This document shows, piece after piece, positions 48,141 through 59,030 of a stretch of DNA of 64,000 nucleotides. Made by a program: the position numbers and the translations under genes. The notes beneath the pieces were generated by a model that was not told the origin of the DNA, did no database searches, and worked only from the letters and a program-made list of their open reading frames with translations. The stretch comes from Papaver somniferum (lineage: Eukaryota; Streptophyta; Magnoliopsida; Ranunculales; Papaveraceae): NCBI RefSeq assembly GCF_003573695.1, contig NW_020621936.1, positions 3,224,001 to 3,288,000 on the forward strand, in the 5' to 3' direction. How positions within the stretch are numbered: the first letter of the stretch is position 1; each line of letters begins with the position of its first letter.

Positions 48141-49005
48141 GGTTAGCTAACCTTGTGTTAGCATACTAAATGTTCGCATCGACATTCCAAAGTTTTCAAC
48201 CAACTAAGCAATACAAATGCGATCCCTCGGTCATCACAAGTACCCATGCATAACAACATATATATGCGACCCGTCGGCCATCATACTAAAACTTATGTAA
48301 TTCGAACTAAAAACATACAAACGCAAGCAACAAATCACACTATTCACTACTTTCACATAAGCAAACCTTAAGCAGTCCACTTAATCCTCTTACCGTGCGT
48401 AAGAGAACTAGGTGTTGTCGATCCTAATACAAGATAATAGAGCCATATCTTTTAAGAAACCCCTAGGTCATTGCCAAGCTTATGGGTGTCGAGCCAACTA
48501 CAGGGAATGAACACGGTATACCAGAAATATCATCTTCACATAGTTTTCATGAAAACTATATTCTCCCTACTATGACTGACAAGAAAAAAAAGTAGTGGCG
48601 AACATCAAATAGACCATTACGTCCATCAACAAGGCAAATCCTTTATTTTTCCATAAACTCATTTTGAGTATACTACTATTTAGAGTCATAGTGTGAAAAG
48701 ATCTCAATACTTATTTAATTACTATAAGTCTCAAAAAGGTCAGTTGGGTATACTTAAGGTTCTTATTGTCAATAAAAATGAAAGGTCAACTGGCATAAAT
48801 AGATGTGGTAAATCAAGACGGTCACCCATACGACCACTTAATAAAATAGAATCACTGTAAAACGTAACCCCTAAAGAATTTAGCATGATCAAATTATTTT
48901 AGTACACATCAGAACAAACAAAAGATTTTACAGTCCAAGTATAATTACTCTAAATTTTAAGTAACGCCTTTATGTCCTCATTCATCCAAGTCTCTAGATA
49001 GTACC
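48141..49005 (-). other. E3 internal region with an LTR-like segment
   Basis: No coding similarity. 48385-48515 resembles a segment of E3's own LTR (29385-29515): CCGTGCG...GAGAA...GTGTTGTCGA and ATAATAGA(T/G)CCATATCTTTTA occur in the same order but diverged. Two ATGCGA(T/C)CC(C/G)TCGG(T/C)CATCA words lie at 48215-48285. Confidence 0.5.
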
Positions 49006-49008
49006 TAA

Positions 49009-49596
49009 GAGCAACTGCAGTGGTGCGAGTATAACCAAAGACCAAAGAGGGAAAAAAAGATCAAATTTTGGGTTTAGTATGGTGTGTGACGCTACGGTGG
49101 AAAGACTAAATTTGATCAGACGTACATTATACGTTCGCCTGGTGTGGGGCGTAGACTATACCAACGCCTGATTGGGACGTGCACTAAAAAAAAAAAAGAA
49201 TAATGAAAGAAGTGGGGCGGAGGTATAATGCCCGCCCCACTAAAATGATTTTGGAAACAAAGAATGGGGCGGGGGTATAATGCCCGCCCCATACAAAATA
49301 ATTAAAAAAAAATGGGGCGTAGACTTTACGTACGTCCCATGTGAAGCGTAAACTATACCAACGCCTGGTGTGGGGCGTAGACTATACCAACGCCTGATGT
49401 GGGACGTGCACTATATGTCCGCCTGGTGGTGGGGCGTGAAGTATATCAACTCTCGACTATATCTGGGTTTAGTCTTGGTTCCAGATCAAATATACTCTGG
49501 ATTTTAGTCGTTGATCAAAATTTGATCGATAGTACGTTCCACTACGTCTGTTCAAAAGACCAAATATTTGGGTTTACTCTCCCACTGTGGACGCTC
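49009..49596. mobile_element. 588-bp MITE with TAA target duplication (PIF/Harbinger-like)
   Basis: TAA at 49006-49008 and 49597-49599. The left end GAGCAACTGCAGTGG pairs imperfectly with the right end (reverse complement GAGCGTCCACAGTGG). A 3-bp TAA duplication and a GAGC start suit PIF/Harbinger-type MITEs. The interior is built from hairpin units such as GTGGGGCGG...CCGCCCCAC (49212-49240) and a 10-bp-arm hairpin at 49264-49292, plus repeated GGGGCGTAGACTATACC phrases. No transposase. Confidence 0.7.
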
Positions 49597-49806
49597 TAAG
49601 AGGTTTTTCAGACTCACTAAACCGACTATAATATTTTAAGAGCTAAAAAAAATGCACATCATTCACATCCTCAAACTAAAAATGACCAACAAGAAACAAT
49701 CAACACAAAATTTCATAAAAGCCAAAACAATCAATGTGCTCTTAAAATAGTGTCTATGTGGTAAAACAAGACCCTACACCCGTTCCCAAGGAATTACGTT
49801 ACCAGG

Positions 49807-49818
49807 GTTCTGATACCA
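49807..49818 (-). other. E3 primer binding site (initiator Met type)
   Basis: GTTCTGATACCA is TGGTATCAGAAC on the minus strand, one base off the usual TGGTATCAGAGC. It lies three bases from the right LTR. Confidence 0.8.
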
Positions 49819-50362
49819 CTTTGTAACATCCCCACTTCGATTTCTAGGTCGGCCGCCCTAAAACTTAAAGTGCGGCATACTGATGGATCACTTTACACAC
49901 TCAAACTGTCAAGCCAACAAATGAAGATCGGGTTATTGTATGGAGCACATTGATAACCATCCATAAATAGATGAATTTATTTAAAGAAGTTGATAAGGAA
50001 AGTTATAAATTTAAAATGAATCTTTTAGAAATAAAAAAAATCCTCGACTCGCAAGTCGGTCCCCAAAATAAACACTAAGAATATATTTAAAAGAAATAAG
50101 AATATGGTCTTAAAGGAATAAATAAATCATTTAATTAATTGAACACCTTAAAATAATGATGAAGTAGATTTCCGTAAAGGAAACGCAATCTACAAATTAG
50201 GTTACTCCACGGTCACGGTCTCCTGAAAAAATGTAAGTTGGGTCAGACTCCAACTAAAAGTAGGTTTTCACACCCTTATAGCCATTATATACGATTTAAC
50301 AAGGCCTAAATAATTCGTAGGCATTATCTAAAAGTAAAAATAATTTTATGAAATGAAAATAT

Positions 50363-53300
50363 TTATACTGTAACATAAAGAGTAAAGTGAACTAAACGAG
50401 AAATAAGTCAGCAGGGATAAAACTAGTTGTTAATTAATACAACCAATTTAGTGATAAAAATATACTTATAAAACTTGTCCATTCCCTGACCCTATGATAC
50501 TTGTTGACTGCCCCCTCTAATTTCCTAGTCTTCGCCTCGCCGACCAAAAATAAATAAGGTGAATCACCCCTTGTGTAGTCCACCTAGTTCTCCTACCGTG
50601 CGCCGAAGAATAAGGTGTTGTCGAACCCATTCAAAGATAATAGATCCATATCTTTTAGGCGACTCCTCGGTCATCGTCGTACTAATTTGTGGGTATCGAT
50701 CCAACTACGGGCGATATAAACAAAAAGAACCACACCATTCAATCCCACTAAATGATGATAACACGACTGGCCACATATAACTAGCAGTCACCAACTAGCA
50801 CAACTGTCATCCTCTTTGTTAGAGCATTGCTCGGTTGAACTCGCATGCGTTGCTATCTCAAGCATGTTTGTCAATGTTAGTGATCAAAACTATATGTCTT
50901 GATTTCTAGTATACTTATGACTAAGTCTCGATCTAAAATAGTTAGGAATAGTTGATCTCCAGACTCCATGGCGATTATCTTACGAAGACGAAGAACTACT
51001 CAAGGAACCAGTGGAACTTCATCTGACCAAAAGGTATGTGGAGACTTGAACTCATATGTCACTTAAAAGTCTATCTACTCTATCTCCTACTCTTGAGACA
51101 AAAGTCGTATAAGTATGATAGTTTTCATACATACACATTTTCTATTTCGAGCCGAGTTTACTCGCCTATCTTTTTCTCGAAATATGTGTTGGTAAGCTTT
51201 TGCTTTAACCATTTTCATCTTTACCCGTGACGAAAGTCATGATGACGTTTCAATATTGAAAATAGCTTTGATGACGATAGTCGATTCTTTATGTCTAACG
51301 ACTATTATAACATTATAGAAGAATGTTTCAATGATTGAAATGTAGAGTTGAGATTGCGTAACCAACTATGGATATAAGCATATATAGTATGTTCACACAT
51401 TAGTGTATAAATCCATGTACCGAAAACCAAGTGTGTGCATACAGTATTGGTGAAGGAGCCAGGTTGGGTACGCGCACCCGTACGCATACTGGCGGAACTT
51501 TTCCTCCCGGAAAATTCTGTTGAGTTTGGAGTTTACGAACTCATAAACCAGTCACCTTAGGTATGCATACTGGCGGAACTTTTCTACAGGAAAAATTCTG
51601 CCAAAAGCCAACTCAAATCTGGTAGCTAAGGTACGCATACCCGTACGCGTACCCAAGATGGTTATTTATCAAATCGGTAGTTTCATGAACTTAAACAATA
51701 AATCAATAAGGAATGCAATCTTTTCAAACCGTGGCTATATTGTTCATGAATTGATTCAAGTGAATCAAACCGATTTTGTTTCAATTGTATCTATGTATAA
51801 AGATCTAAGCAATTGAACAAATCTTGAACTAGTTCATATGAGTCATTTGAACTAGTTATGAAAAAGATGAATACGGTTAATATGAAAGTCCTCATATGGC
51901 TAACCATTGGTTAACTATTTGTGAACCAACTAAGTGTACACGTTTAGGTACGGTTACTCAAACCTAAATGAATACATTTTATTTGTGTGTGACAAGCTAA
52001 GTTTCGATCTAACGGTTGAAAGATATTAGCTTGGATAAATCAGGTTTTTCATCTAACGGTGAATATTGAATGCTTTGTTACCAAGGTAACTTGGATTGGA
52101 AACCCTGATTTGAAAACTATATAAGGTAGACGTCTAGCAACTAGAAAAACTAATCCCTACACCTCTTGTGTGATACTAGTTGGTTTGCTAGAGTCGATTC
52201 TCCTTTAATCGTAGGTTTCTTCTCGAGACCTTGTCGGTTAACGACTTAAAGACTTCATTGGGATTGTGAAGCCAGACGAATCTACTTCTCTTGTAGTTGA
52301 GCGATCTGATCTTGCCATTTTCTATCGTACGAGTTCAATTGTAAGATTTGCTTGAGATTATATCTCTGATAGGGCAAGATAAAAAAAAATCACAAATATC
52401 TTCGTCTCATCGTTTGTGATTCCGCAATATCTAGTTTCGCTACCATACGATTTAGATTATTGTGAGGTGATTGATAATTCTAGGCTGTTCTTTGGGAATA
52501 TAAGTCCGGGTTATCGATTGGTTCCTGTTCACCTTGATTTTATCAAAAGACGGAACAAAACTTGTAGGTTTATATGTGGAAGACAGATTTATCTATTATC
52601 GTGGACTTTTCTATGTGATACAGATTTGTTTATTAAAGTCTTCGACTTTGGGTCGTAGCAACTCTTAGTTTTGGGTGAGATCAGCTAAGGGAATCAAGTG
52701 CGTAGTATCCTGCTGGGATCAGAGACGTAAGGAAGCAACTGTACCTTGAATCAGTGTGATATTGATTAGGGTTCAACTACAGTCTAGACCGAAGTTAGTT
52801 TGTAGTATGCTAGTGTCTGTAGCGGATTAATACAGTGTGGTGTTCAATCTGGACTAGGTCCCGAGATTTTTCTGCATTTGCAGTTTCCTCGTTAACAAAA
52901 TTTCTGGTGTCTGTATTATTTCTATTCCGCATTATATTTTGTTATACTGTAACATAAAGAGTAAAGTGAACTAACCATAAATAAGTCAGGCAGGGATAAA
53001 ACTAATTGTTAATTAATACAACTCATTTAGTGATAAAAATATACTTATAAAACTTGCCCATCCCATGACCCTATGATACTTACTGACTGCCCCCTCTAAT
53101 TTCTTAGTCTTCGCCTCGCCAATCAAAAATAAATAAAGTGAATCACCCCTTGTGTAGTCCACCTAGTTCTCCTACCATGCGCCGGAGAATAAGGTGTTAT
53201 CGAACCCATTCAAAGATAATAGATCCATATCTTTTAGGCGACTCCTCGGTCATTCCGTACTAATTTATGGGTATCGATCCAACAACGGGCGATATAAACA

Positions 53301-53395
53301 AAAAGAACCACACCATTCAGTCCCACTAAATGATGATAACACGAATGGCCACACTATAACTAGCAGTCACCAACAAGCACAACTGTCATTCTCTT
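50363..53395. repeat. 450-bp direct duplication flanking E7
   Basis: 50363-50816 and 52942-53395 are two copies of the same LTR segment (TTATACTGTAACATAAAG ... GTCATYCTCTT), with E7 between them. The copies differ at scattered sites, so the event is not very recent or involved two diverged LTRs. Confidence 0.85.
50817..52941 (+). mobile_element. E7: truncated solo LTR of the E4 family
   Basis: Starts TGTTAGAGCATTGCTCGGTTG and follows the E4 LTR in reverse relative orientation for ~2.1 kb. It stops at CCGCATTATATTTT, some 300-350 bases short of the LTR 3' end. No primer site or internal region follows. A TATATAAGG box is at 52118. The variable block here reads GTACGCATACCCGTACGCG instead of GTTCGCGGAC. 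Confidence 0.8.
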
Positions 53396-55165
53396 GACCA
53401 TCGAAAACACTACGAAAACTAAAAATTTCATGACCATGAAATGAGTACAGAACTTTTCATACACATCACCTAAGTAAGAGAATCAAATCTACTGACAAAT
53501 CAATCTAATTAACAACAAACATCACACTATTTCGAGACCATGTCCTGTAGCTAAGTCCCATAATGATTCTAAACTTCTAATAATACTTTAGATACATCCA
53601 TGCATAATCTAAGGGATTAAATCTTTTGGTTTGGTCAAATTAACCAATTGCAAGAGTGGGAGCGCAATACCTCTTGTACATAAATATTAAGATCTCAAAA
53701 TCTCATTCCAAACAGTCAACAAAGCATATCACTAGGATACAACTTATCACGAGATTTATAGGTATTACCATGGGTATGTAAAGGATAGTCCTAGAAGGTG
53801 GGGTAATCACCTAAACCATGTGTACTAATACACGGATTATCTACTCGTTAAATCAAAACTCCATGTATAACCATCTACATCACGTTTTAGTCGCACAATC
53901 CGTACTCAAACTCTTATACAATCTTTCTCACAAAAAGATCCTAAGGCTTAAACCAATAGGAATTACAAATATAGTTTGTTTGTTTTTTCTTCTATTTGTT
54001 TCTTTGGTTTACAACCAATTTTATAGAACTTCTCTAAACACATTAAACCGAACACAAAAGGTATAAGAGATAGAAAACCTACCTGATATCACAGCAAGAA
54101 AAACTCCCCCAATCGTACTAATCTTTCTCCCCGAATAATTGATCGTTGTCGTATGCGTCAAAAATAAATTACACTTTCTCACTACTCAAAATATATAATA
54201 TAGCAAGGGTAAGAAAGGATCGTTCCCACAGAGAGGACTTGGGTTGTCAAGATGTTTCGGTTTCCTATATAAAACAATGGGGGATTTTCTAATTTTTCTA
54301 ACTAATTTATACTAAAAACAAATAAAGCAAAGCAAAACACTCAAATCAAGATGTAAAGATATTAGTTAAGGATTTCGTTTTCATTCACTAACACGTTCTT
54401 GTCTTAATAACTAGAATTGATATTTAATCTCTCATTATCAAAAGCCCTAAGATATCTAGTCGAAAGAATATCCCGCAATTTCCTGATTTCATCACACATA
54501 CATGTAAAACGATGCAAGTATGAATTCTACCAAAAGAATAACCTAACGCCTTGCCCTAATCAAGTTAAATTCCCATGGAGCATTAAGATTCATGAAATTA
54601 GGCTAATCAATGCAATTGAAATACATTGCGCAAAAAATTCGAACAAAGGTCATGGTTCACATAAGACTATAAGGATAAATCACTACAACCTACAATCATA
54701 TTTATGCTACTTGTGTTCAAGGATTATCGCTCGATGAAAAATCCTAAACTAGCTATAGGTATGAATATGAGCTCTACCAATTTGCAACTTGACAAAACAA
54801 ATACTCAAATCATGTTGCAATAATCAATCATGCAAGTATATTTTCAGAGAATCATGAACGATAAATATGAGACAAAACTAATATATTGAATCAAAAAATC
54901 ATGTTATGTGAAATCCAACTCAAACCTTAAACCAATAATAAAAACTAGTTCATGTTCATAGAGTTCATAACAAGAAGAAAAAGAAAAGCTTTCATGTTTC
55001 TAAACCCTAAAACAAAAGTAGAAGAAGAGATTAGCCCCCCCTGGAGAAGTAGTTTCGGCTCCTATATAAACTTTCTCTTATTTTCCAACTTCTAAACTAG
55101 GAATTACTAGGTAGTCCAGGAAACCCAGTACCGGTTACTCTCTAATCCACCCCTAGAATAAAATT

Positions 55166-55207
55166 ATCCGCTGGTCCAAAAACATGTTTTGGACCAGAAT
55201 ATTTATT
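55166..55207. repeat. Subterminal TGGTCCA palindromes
   Basis: CTGGTCCAAAAACATG...GTTTTGGACCAG is a near-perfect palindrome at ~55172-55198; further TAGTCCA/TGGACTA words surround it and recur inside the right end (58914-59021). Confidence 0.6.
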
Positions 55208-55918
55208 CCCTAGTCCAAAACGTGCGGGTCACACAAGACAAGTTTTTCAAAAGTACCAAAAATACCCTTTCTGCAACTCCACGAAAAAATCAAATTCAGT
55301 TTCTTTCTCTTTTTTTTCATCTCAGATTTGTTTCTCTTTGGTTTTCTCTGCTCCTGCGTTTTGGTTCATCACAGTATCTGGTAGCGTCTTTCAATTAGGC
55401 TCATCACAGCTATTATCTCGTAAATCATCTGTGCTTCGAAATCAGATTCGAACAAGGTATTTATCTCGTAAATCATCTTCCTCTGCTGTTGTTCTTGGAA
55501 TGTTGATGAATAATTACGTTTATTATGATCCGATTTCTATCAGAATAGTTGTCTATGATGTACATTGTTATCTTTCTTTTATGATTTCAGTTTTGTGATG
55601 ATTTACATTGTTCAATTCAGTTTCCGTTCGATTTACATTGTGATTTTTGTGTGTTTCAATTAGGTATCTTAAAATCGAATTAGGTTAATCTCAGATTCGA
55701 ACAAGGTATGTTACTATAATCACCTTTTCTCTGCTGCTGTTCTGTTTTTAGTTTCTTTGTAATCTGATATAGGTTTGTTTTACTGTAATTTTTGATATAG
55801 GTTTGTTTTGTTAGATAGATCGTGTAGTAATTTTGTATTCTCTTTTTGATATAGCTGCAGTTCTTCTATTTATAGAAGATGAAACTCAAAACATATTGAT
55901 ATGTTGTAAAATATATTC

Positions 55919-56156
55919 TACATGTTACATACCAATACGTACTGCATATAGCCTGCAAATATATCTTACTAAAATACAGTATATGCCAATACATATCAAT
56001 ATGTATAATGTATAGGAATTCAGAGACTTAGTTATTCTACATGTTACATACCAATATGTACTACATATAGCCTGCGCTCTTAGTATGTATCGTGCAATAC
56101 AGTAGATGCCAATACATATCAATATGTATAACTTATATCCATTCAGAGACTTAGTT
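55919..56156. repeat. 119-bp tandem duplication
   Basis: TCTACATGTTACATACCAATA starts at 55917 and 56036; both copies run through GCCAATACATATCAATATG to CAGAGACTTAGTTA. It lies in the leader/intron of the plus-strand unit. Confidence 0.8.
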
Positions 56157-56176
56157 AATTTTTTGATCATTTACAG

Positions 56177-56399
56177 GGTTAACATGTCTGACGTTGCTCC
56201 CAAACCAGACTTCTCCATCTATTCTCATGTATACCATAAGCAATATCATTTTGCATATGAGGTTACATCGTTTTCAACTTTAGAGGATTTGAAATTTTGC
56301 ATCTGTAATATGTGGAGCTGGTTGACTCACCGACAGTATGAACTTTGCATGCAATCTTATCCGACAGTATGAACTTTCTGAAGAATGATTTTGTGTCAG
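56177..56399 (+). pseudogene. Exon-like region of the plus-strand unit (disrupted)
   Basis: Bounded by a TTTACAG acceptor and a CAG|GTATGT donor. ATG at 56184 opens a 63-codon frame MSDVAPKPDFSIYSHVYHKQ... with a TLEDLKFCICNMWSWLT block. A 31-bp tandem duplication (CGACAGTATGAACTTT at 56331 and 56362) shifts the frame to TGA at 56370. Another acceptor (TTATCACAG at 56509) begins a possible next exon (FNVQQNVISMMLPDS). The block faintly resembles the N-terminal region of MULE transposases, but I cannot confirm it. It may be the remains of the element's transposase gene. Confidence 0.35.
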
Positions 56400-56849
56400 G
56401 TATGTATTTCAGTCAGATACATATTAATGTCTTAATTAAGTAAGTTTGATACAATACAATGTACTTTTAAGCAAGTAGTGTTCTGATTTCTCTTTTTCTT
56501 TTATCACAGGCTTTAACGTGCAGCAGAATGTTATATCGATGATGTTGCCAGATTCCTTTTCCACAATTCTTTCCTCTAGACCTTGTTCTATTCTACCGTT
56601 TTTCTTTTTGATTTTGTCAGTACCAACTGAATTTGGTTAATAAGCATTTCATTTACAGTACATACATTACAAGTGTACTGAAAATACTGTTTTTGTTGTT
56701 TCTTAGAACATCTTTTGGTTTTTGAAACATTATAAGTCTATCAAAATGTAGTTATTGTAGTTATTTTCGAATAATGAAATATGTTGTTTAGTCTATCAAA
56801 ATGTCAGTATCTATCACCAGTAGTGAAGTATTTACATACTGAAGTATTT

Positions 56850-57640
56850 TCTGGTTATGCATCAGTTTTTTTTAGATGCATAATACATTATGCATTATTT
56901 TTGTTTTAGCTGCATAATGTCTTATGCATTACTTTTTTTCACTTTTCTGGTTATGCGTCAGTTTTTTTTAGATGCATAAGACATTATGCATTATTTTGTT
57001 TTAGCTGCATAATGTTTTATGCATTACTTTTCTCACTTTTCTGGTTATGCATCAGTTTTTTTTTTAGATGCATAAGACATTATGCATTAATTTTTTTTTG
57101 CTGCATAATGTCTTATGCATTACTTTTCTCACTTTTTCTGGTTATGCATCAGTTTTTTTAGATGCATAAGACATTATGCATTATTTTGTTTTAGCTGCAT
57201 ATTGTCTTATGCATTACTTTTTTCACTTTTCTGATTTATGGATTTTTATGCACGTGCATAATGTCTTCTGCATCATTTTGTTTAGTGCATAAGACATTAT
57301 GCATTATTTTGTTTTAGCTGCATAATGTCTTATGCATTACTTTTTTTTCACTTTTCTGGTTATGCATCAGTTTTTTTTAGATGCATAATACATTATGCAT
57401 TATTTTTGTTTTAGCTGCATAATGTCTTATGCATTACTTTTTTTCACTTTTCTGGTTATGCATCAGTTTTTTTTAGATGCATAAGACATTATGCATTATT
57501 TTGTTTTAGCTGCATAATGTCTTATGCATTACTTTTCTCACTTTTCTGGTTATGCATCAGTTTTTTTTAGATGCATAAGACATTATGCATTATTTTGTTT
57601 TAGCTGCATAACACATTATGCATTATTTTGTTTTATTTTG
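56850..57640. repeat. ~95-bp satellite of TGCATAAGACATTATGCA palindromes
   Basis: About eight units start with CTGGTTATGCATCAG (56851, 56947, 57041, 57138, a degenerate one near 57232, then 57356, 57452, 57546). Each holds two palindromes, TGCATAAGACATTATGCA and TGCATAATGTCTTATGCA, separated by T-rich spacers. The array supplies the stop codon of the minus-strand gene next to it. Confidence 0.9.
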
Positions 57641-58642
57641 TTTCCCTTTGCTGGTGGTGAAGGAGTAGCAGCCTTTGTCACTTTTTTTCCTTTTGCTTTA
57701 GTAGTTGCCGCTGCTGTTTTTCTTTTTCTTTTTGCTTCAGGAGCATCATCTGCTTTCTTTCCCTTGGTTTTTGCTGTTTTTGTAAACCAAAAGTTTTGTA
57801 CACATTACATATCAGTATGGTACAACATATAACTTGTAAAAATGAAGTACAAATTGCAGACAACATATTGATATGTAGTACACATATAAATTGACATACT
57901 AAATTTTAGTATGTATTAGTTAAACAACAATACATTTCAATATGTAACAGTACATATTTTAGGTTTTGGGAATATTGCATGTCAATATGAAGTACATATT
58001 AGGCTTTGTTTTTGATTTGATTTACTTTTTTCCTGAGGAACCTTACTCATATAACTTGTCAAAATGAAGTACAAATTGCAGACTACATATCAAAGAGTTT
58101 TGTACACATTACATATCAGTATGGTACAACATATAACTTGTCAAAATGAAGTACAAATTGCAGACAACATATTGATATGTAGTACACATATAAATTGACA
58201 TACTAAATTTTAGTATGTATTAGTTAAACAACACTACATTTCAATATGTAACAGTACATATTTTAGGTTTTGGGAATATTGCATGTCAATATGAAGTGCA
58301 TATTTGGCTTTGTTTTTGATTTGATTTACCTTTTTCCTGAGGAACCTTACTCATACTTCTTGTTGTTGGAGATTTAGCAGTAGGGGAGGTTCCTGTTGGT
58401 GAATCATCGGTAGACTTCCTTCTTCTTTTCACTGGTGTACGAGATTTAGCAGTAGGGGAGGTTTCTGTTGCTGAATCATCGACAGATTTGCTTCTTCTTT
58501 TCAATAGTGTAGGAGATTTAGAAGCAGGGGACGCTTCTGTTAGTGAATCATCGTCAGATTTCTTTCTTCTTTTCACTGGTGATGGAGATACTTCAGTAAT
58601 TTCTTCTGTAATCGTCCTCTTAATTTTTCTACTTGTACCCAT
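57616..58642 (-). CDS. Predicted two-exon gene: lysine-rich repeat protein, 156 residues
   Basis: Exon 1 (58642-58330) starts MGTSRKIKRTITEEITEVSP and has three ~25-residue repeats of the form KRR(K/S)KS-DDS-T-SP-KSPT. It ends at AAAAAG|GTAAAT. Exon 2 (57773-57616) follows an ACAAAAACAG acceptor and continues as KTKGKKADDAPEAKRKRK...TPSPPAKGN to a TAA inside the palindromic satellite. The donor is phase 1, and joining the two keeps the frame exactly. The total of 471 bases is a whole number of codons. The protein is highly basic with several KRKR-type clusters, so nuclear location and DNA or chromatin binding are likely. I do not recognise a family; histone H1-like tails are the nearest analogy. 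The intron holds a 304-bp duplication that includes a second copy of the exon-1 end. Confidence 0.45.
57793..58360. repeat. 304-bp tandem duplication in the intron
   Basis: GTTTTGTACACATTACATATCAGTATGG begins at 57793 and 58097. The copies share GACAACATATTGATATGTAG, GTATGTATTAGTTAAACAAC and CTGAGGAACCTTACTCAT. It duplicates the 3' end of exon 1 (58018-58045 against 58323-58352), leaving a decoy donor AAAAAA|GTAAAT. Confidence 0.85.
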
Positions 58643-59030
58643 TTCTTCTTCAATTGAATTTAATGAAAATTAGGTCAGATACTGAAAGAAGAAGCAGTTT
58701 CTGTTTCTGATAATGGTGATTTTTCGATCTTTTTCTGATAATGGTGATTAATTGAGTTAGGTTGCAGAAGAGAGACTGGAGCAGTTTTCTGAATGTGAAG
58801 AAAGACGAAGCAGTTTGCGTTTTTCAATTGAGAGTTAGGTTGCAGAAGAGATAGAGAATGCAACTGGAAAAAAAAATGAAAAGAAAACGGACGGAAACTG
58901 TACACATCACGTGGTCCAGGGCATATAGGTAAAATAACATGTTTTTAAACTTTATTGGACTAGCCATTAATTGTTATATCCCGCTGGACCAGCCAGTAAT
59001 CCGGGTCGGGTTTTCTGGACTAAATAGTAA

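Larger units (their letters stand above)
55104..59030. mobile_element. 3.9-kb terminal-inverted-repeat element with two gene-like regions
   Basis: The left end TTACTAGGTAGTCCAGGAAA and the right end read on the minus strand TTACTATTTAGTCCAGAAAA match. Similarity continues patchily (CCGG-TTACT, TGGTCCA words) for ~100 bases. The exact boundary and target duplication are unresolved. Inside each end lies a leader-like region with splice sites leading to a converging ORF; a palindromic satellite fills the middle. No complete transposase is present. The layout recalls Mutator-type elements, an inference only. Confidence 0.6.

Noticed and set aside
56850..57640. Regular repeats resembling a CRISPR array
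   Set aside because: Eukaryotic context, repeats contain their own palindromes, spacers are simple T-rich and similar to one another, and there are no cas genes. It is a satellite.
57524..57866. 102-codon plus-strand ORF with hydrophobic residues
   Set aside because: It is antisense to the lysine-rich exon 2, whose frame is supported by splice phase; poly-Lys codons read as Phe on the other strand.
55104..59030. Tc1/mariner element with TA duplication
   Set aside because: TA lies at both ends, but chance is likely in this composition, and the ends do not resemble mariner or Stowaway termini.
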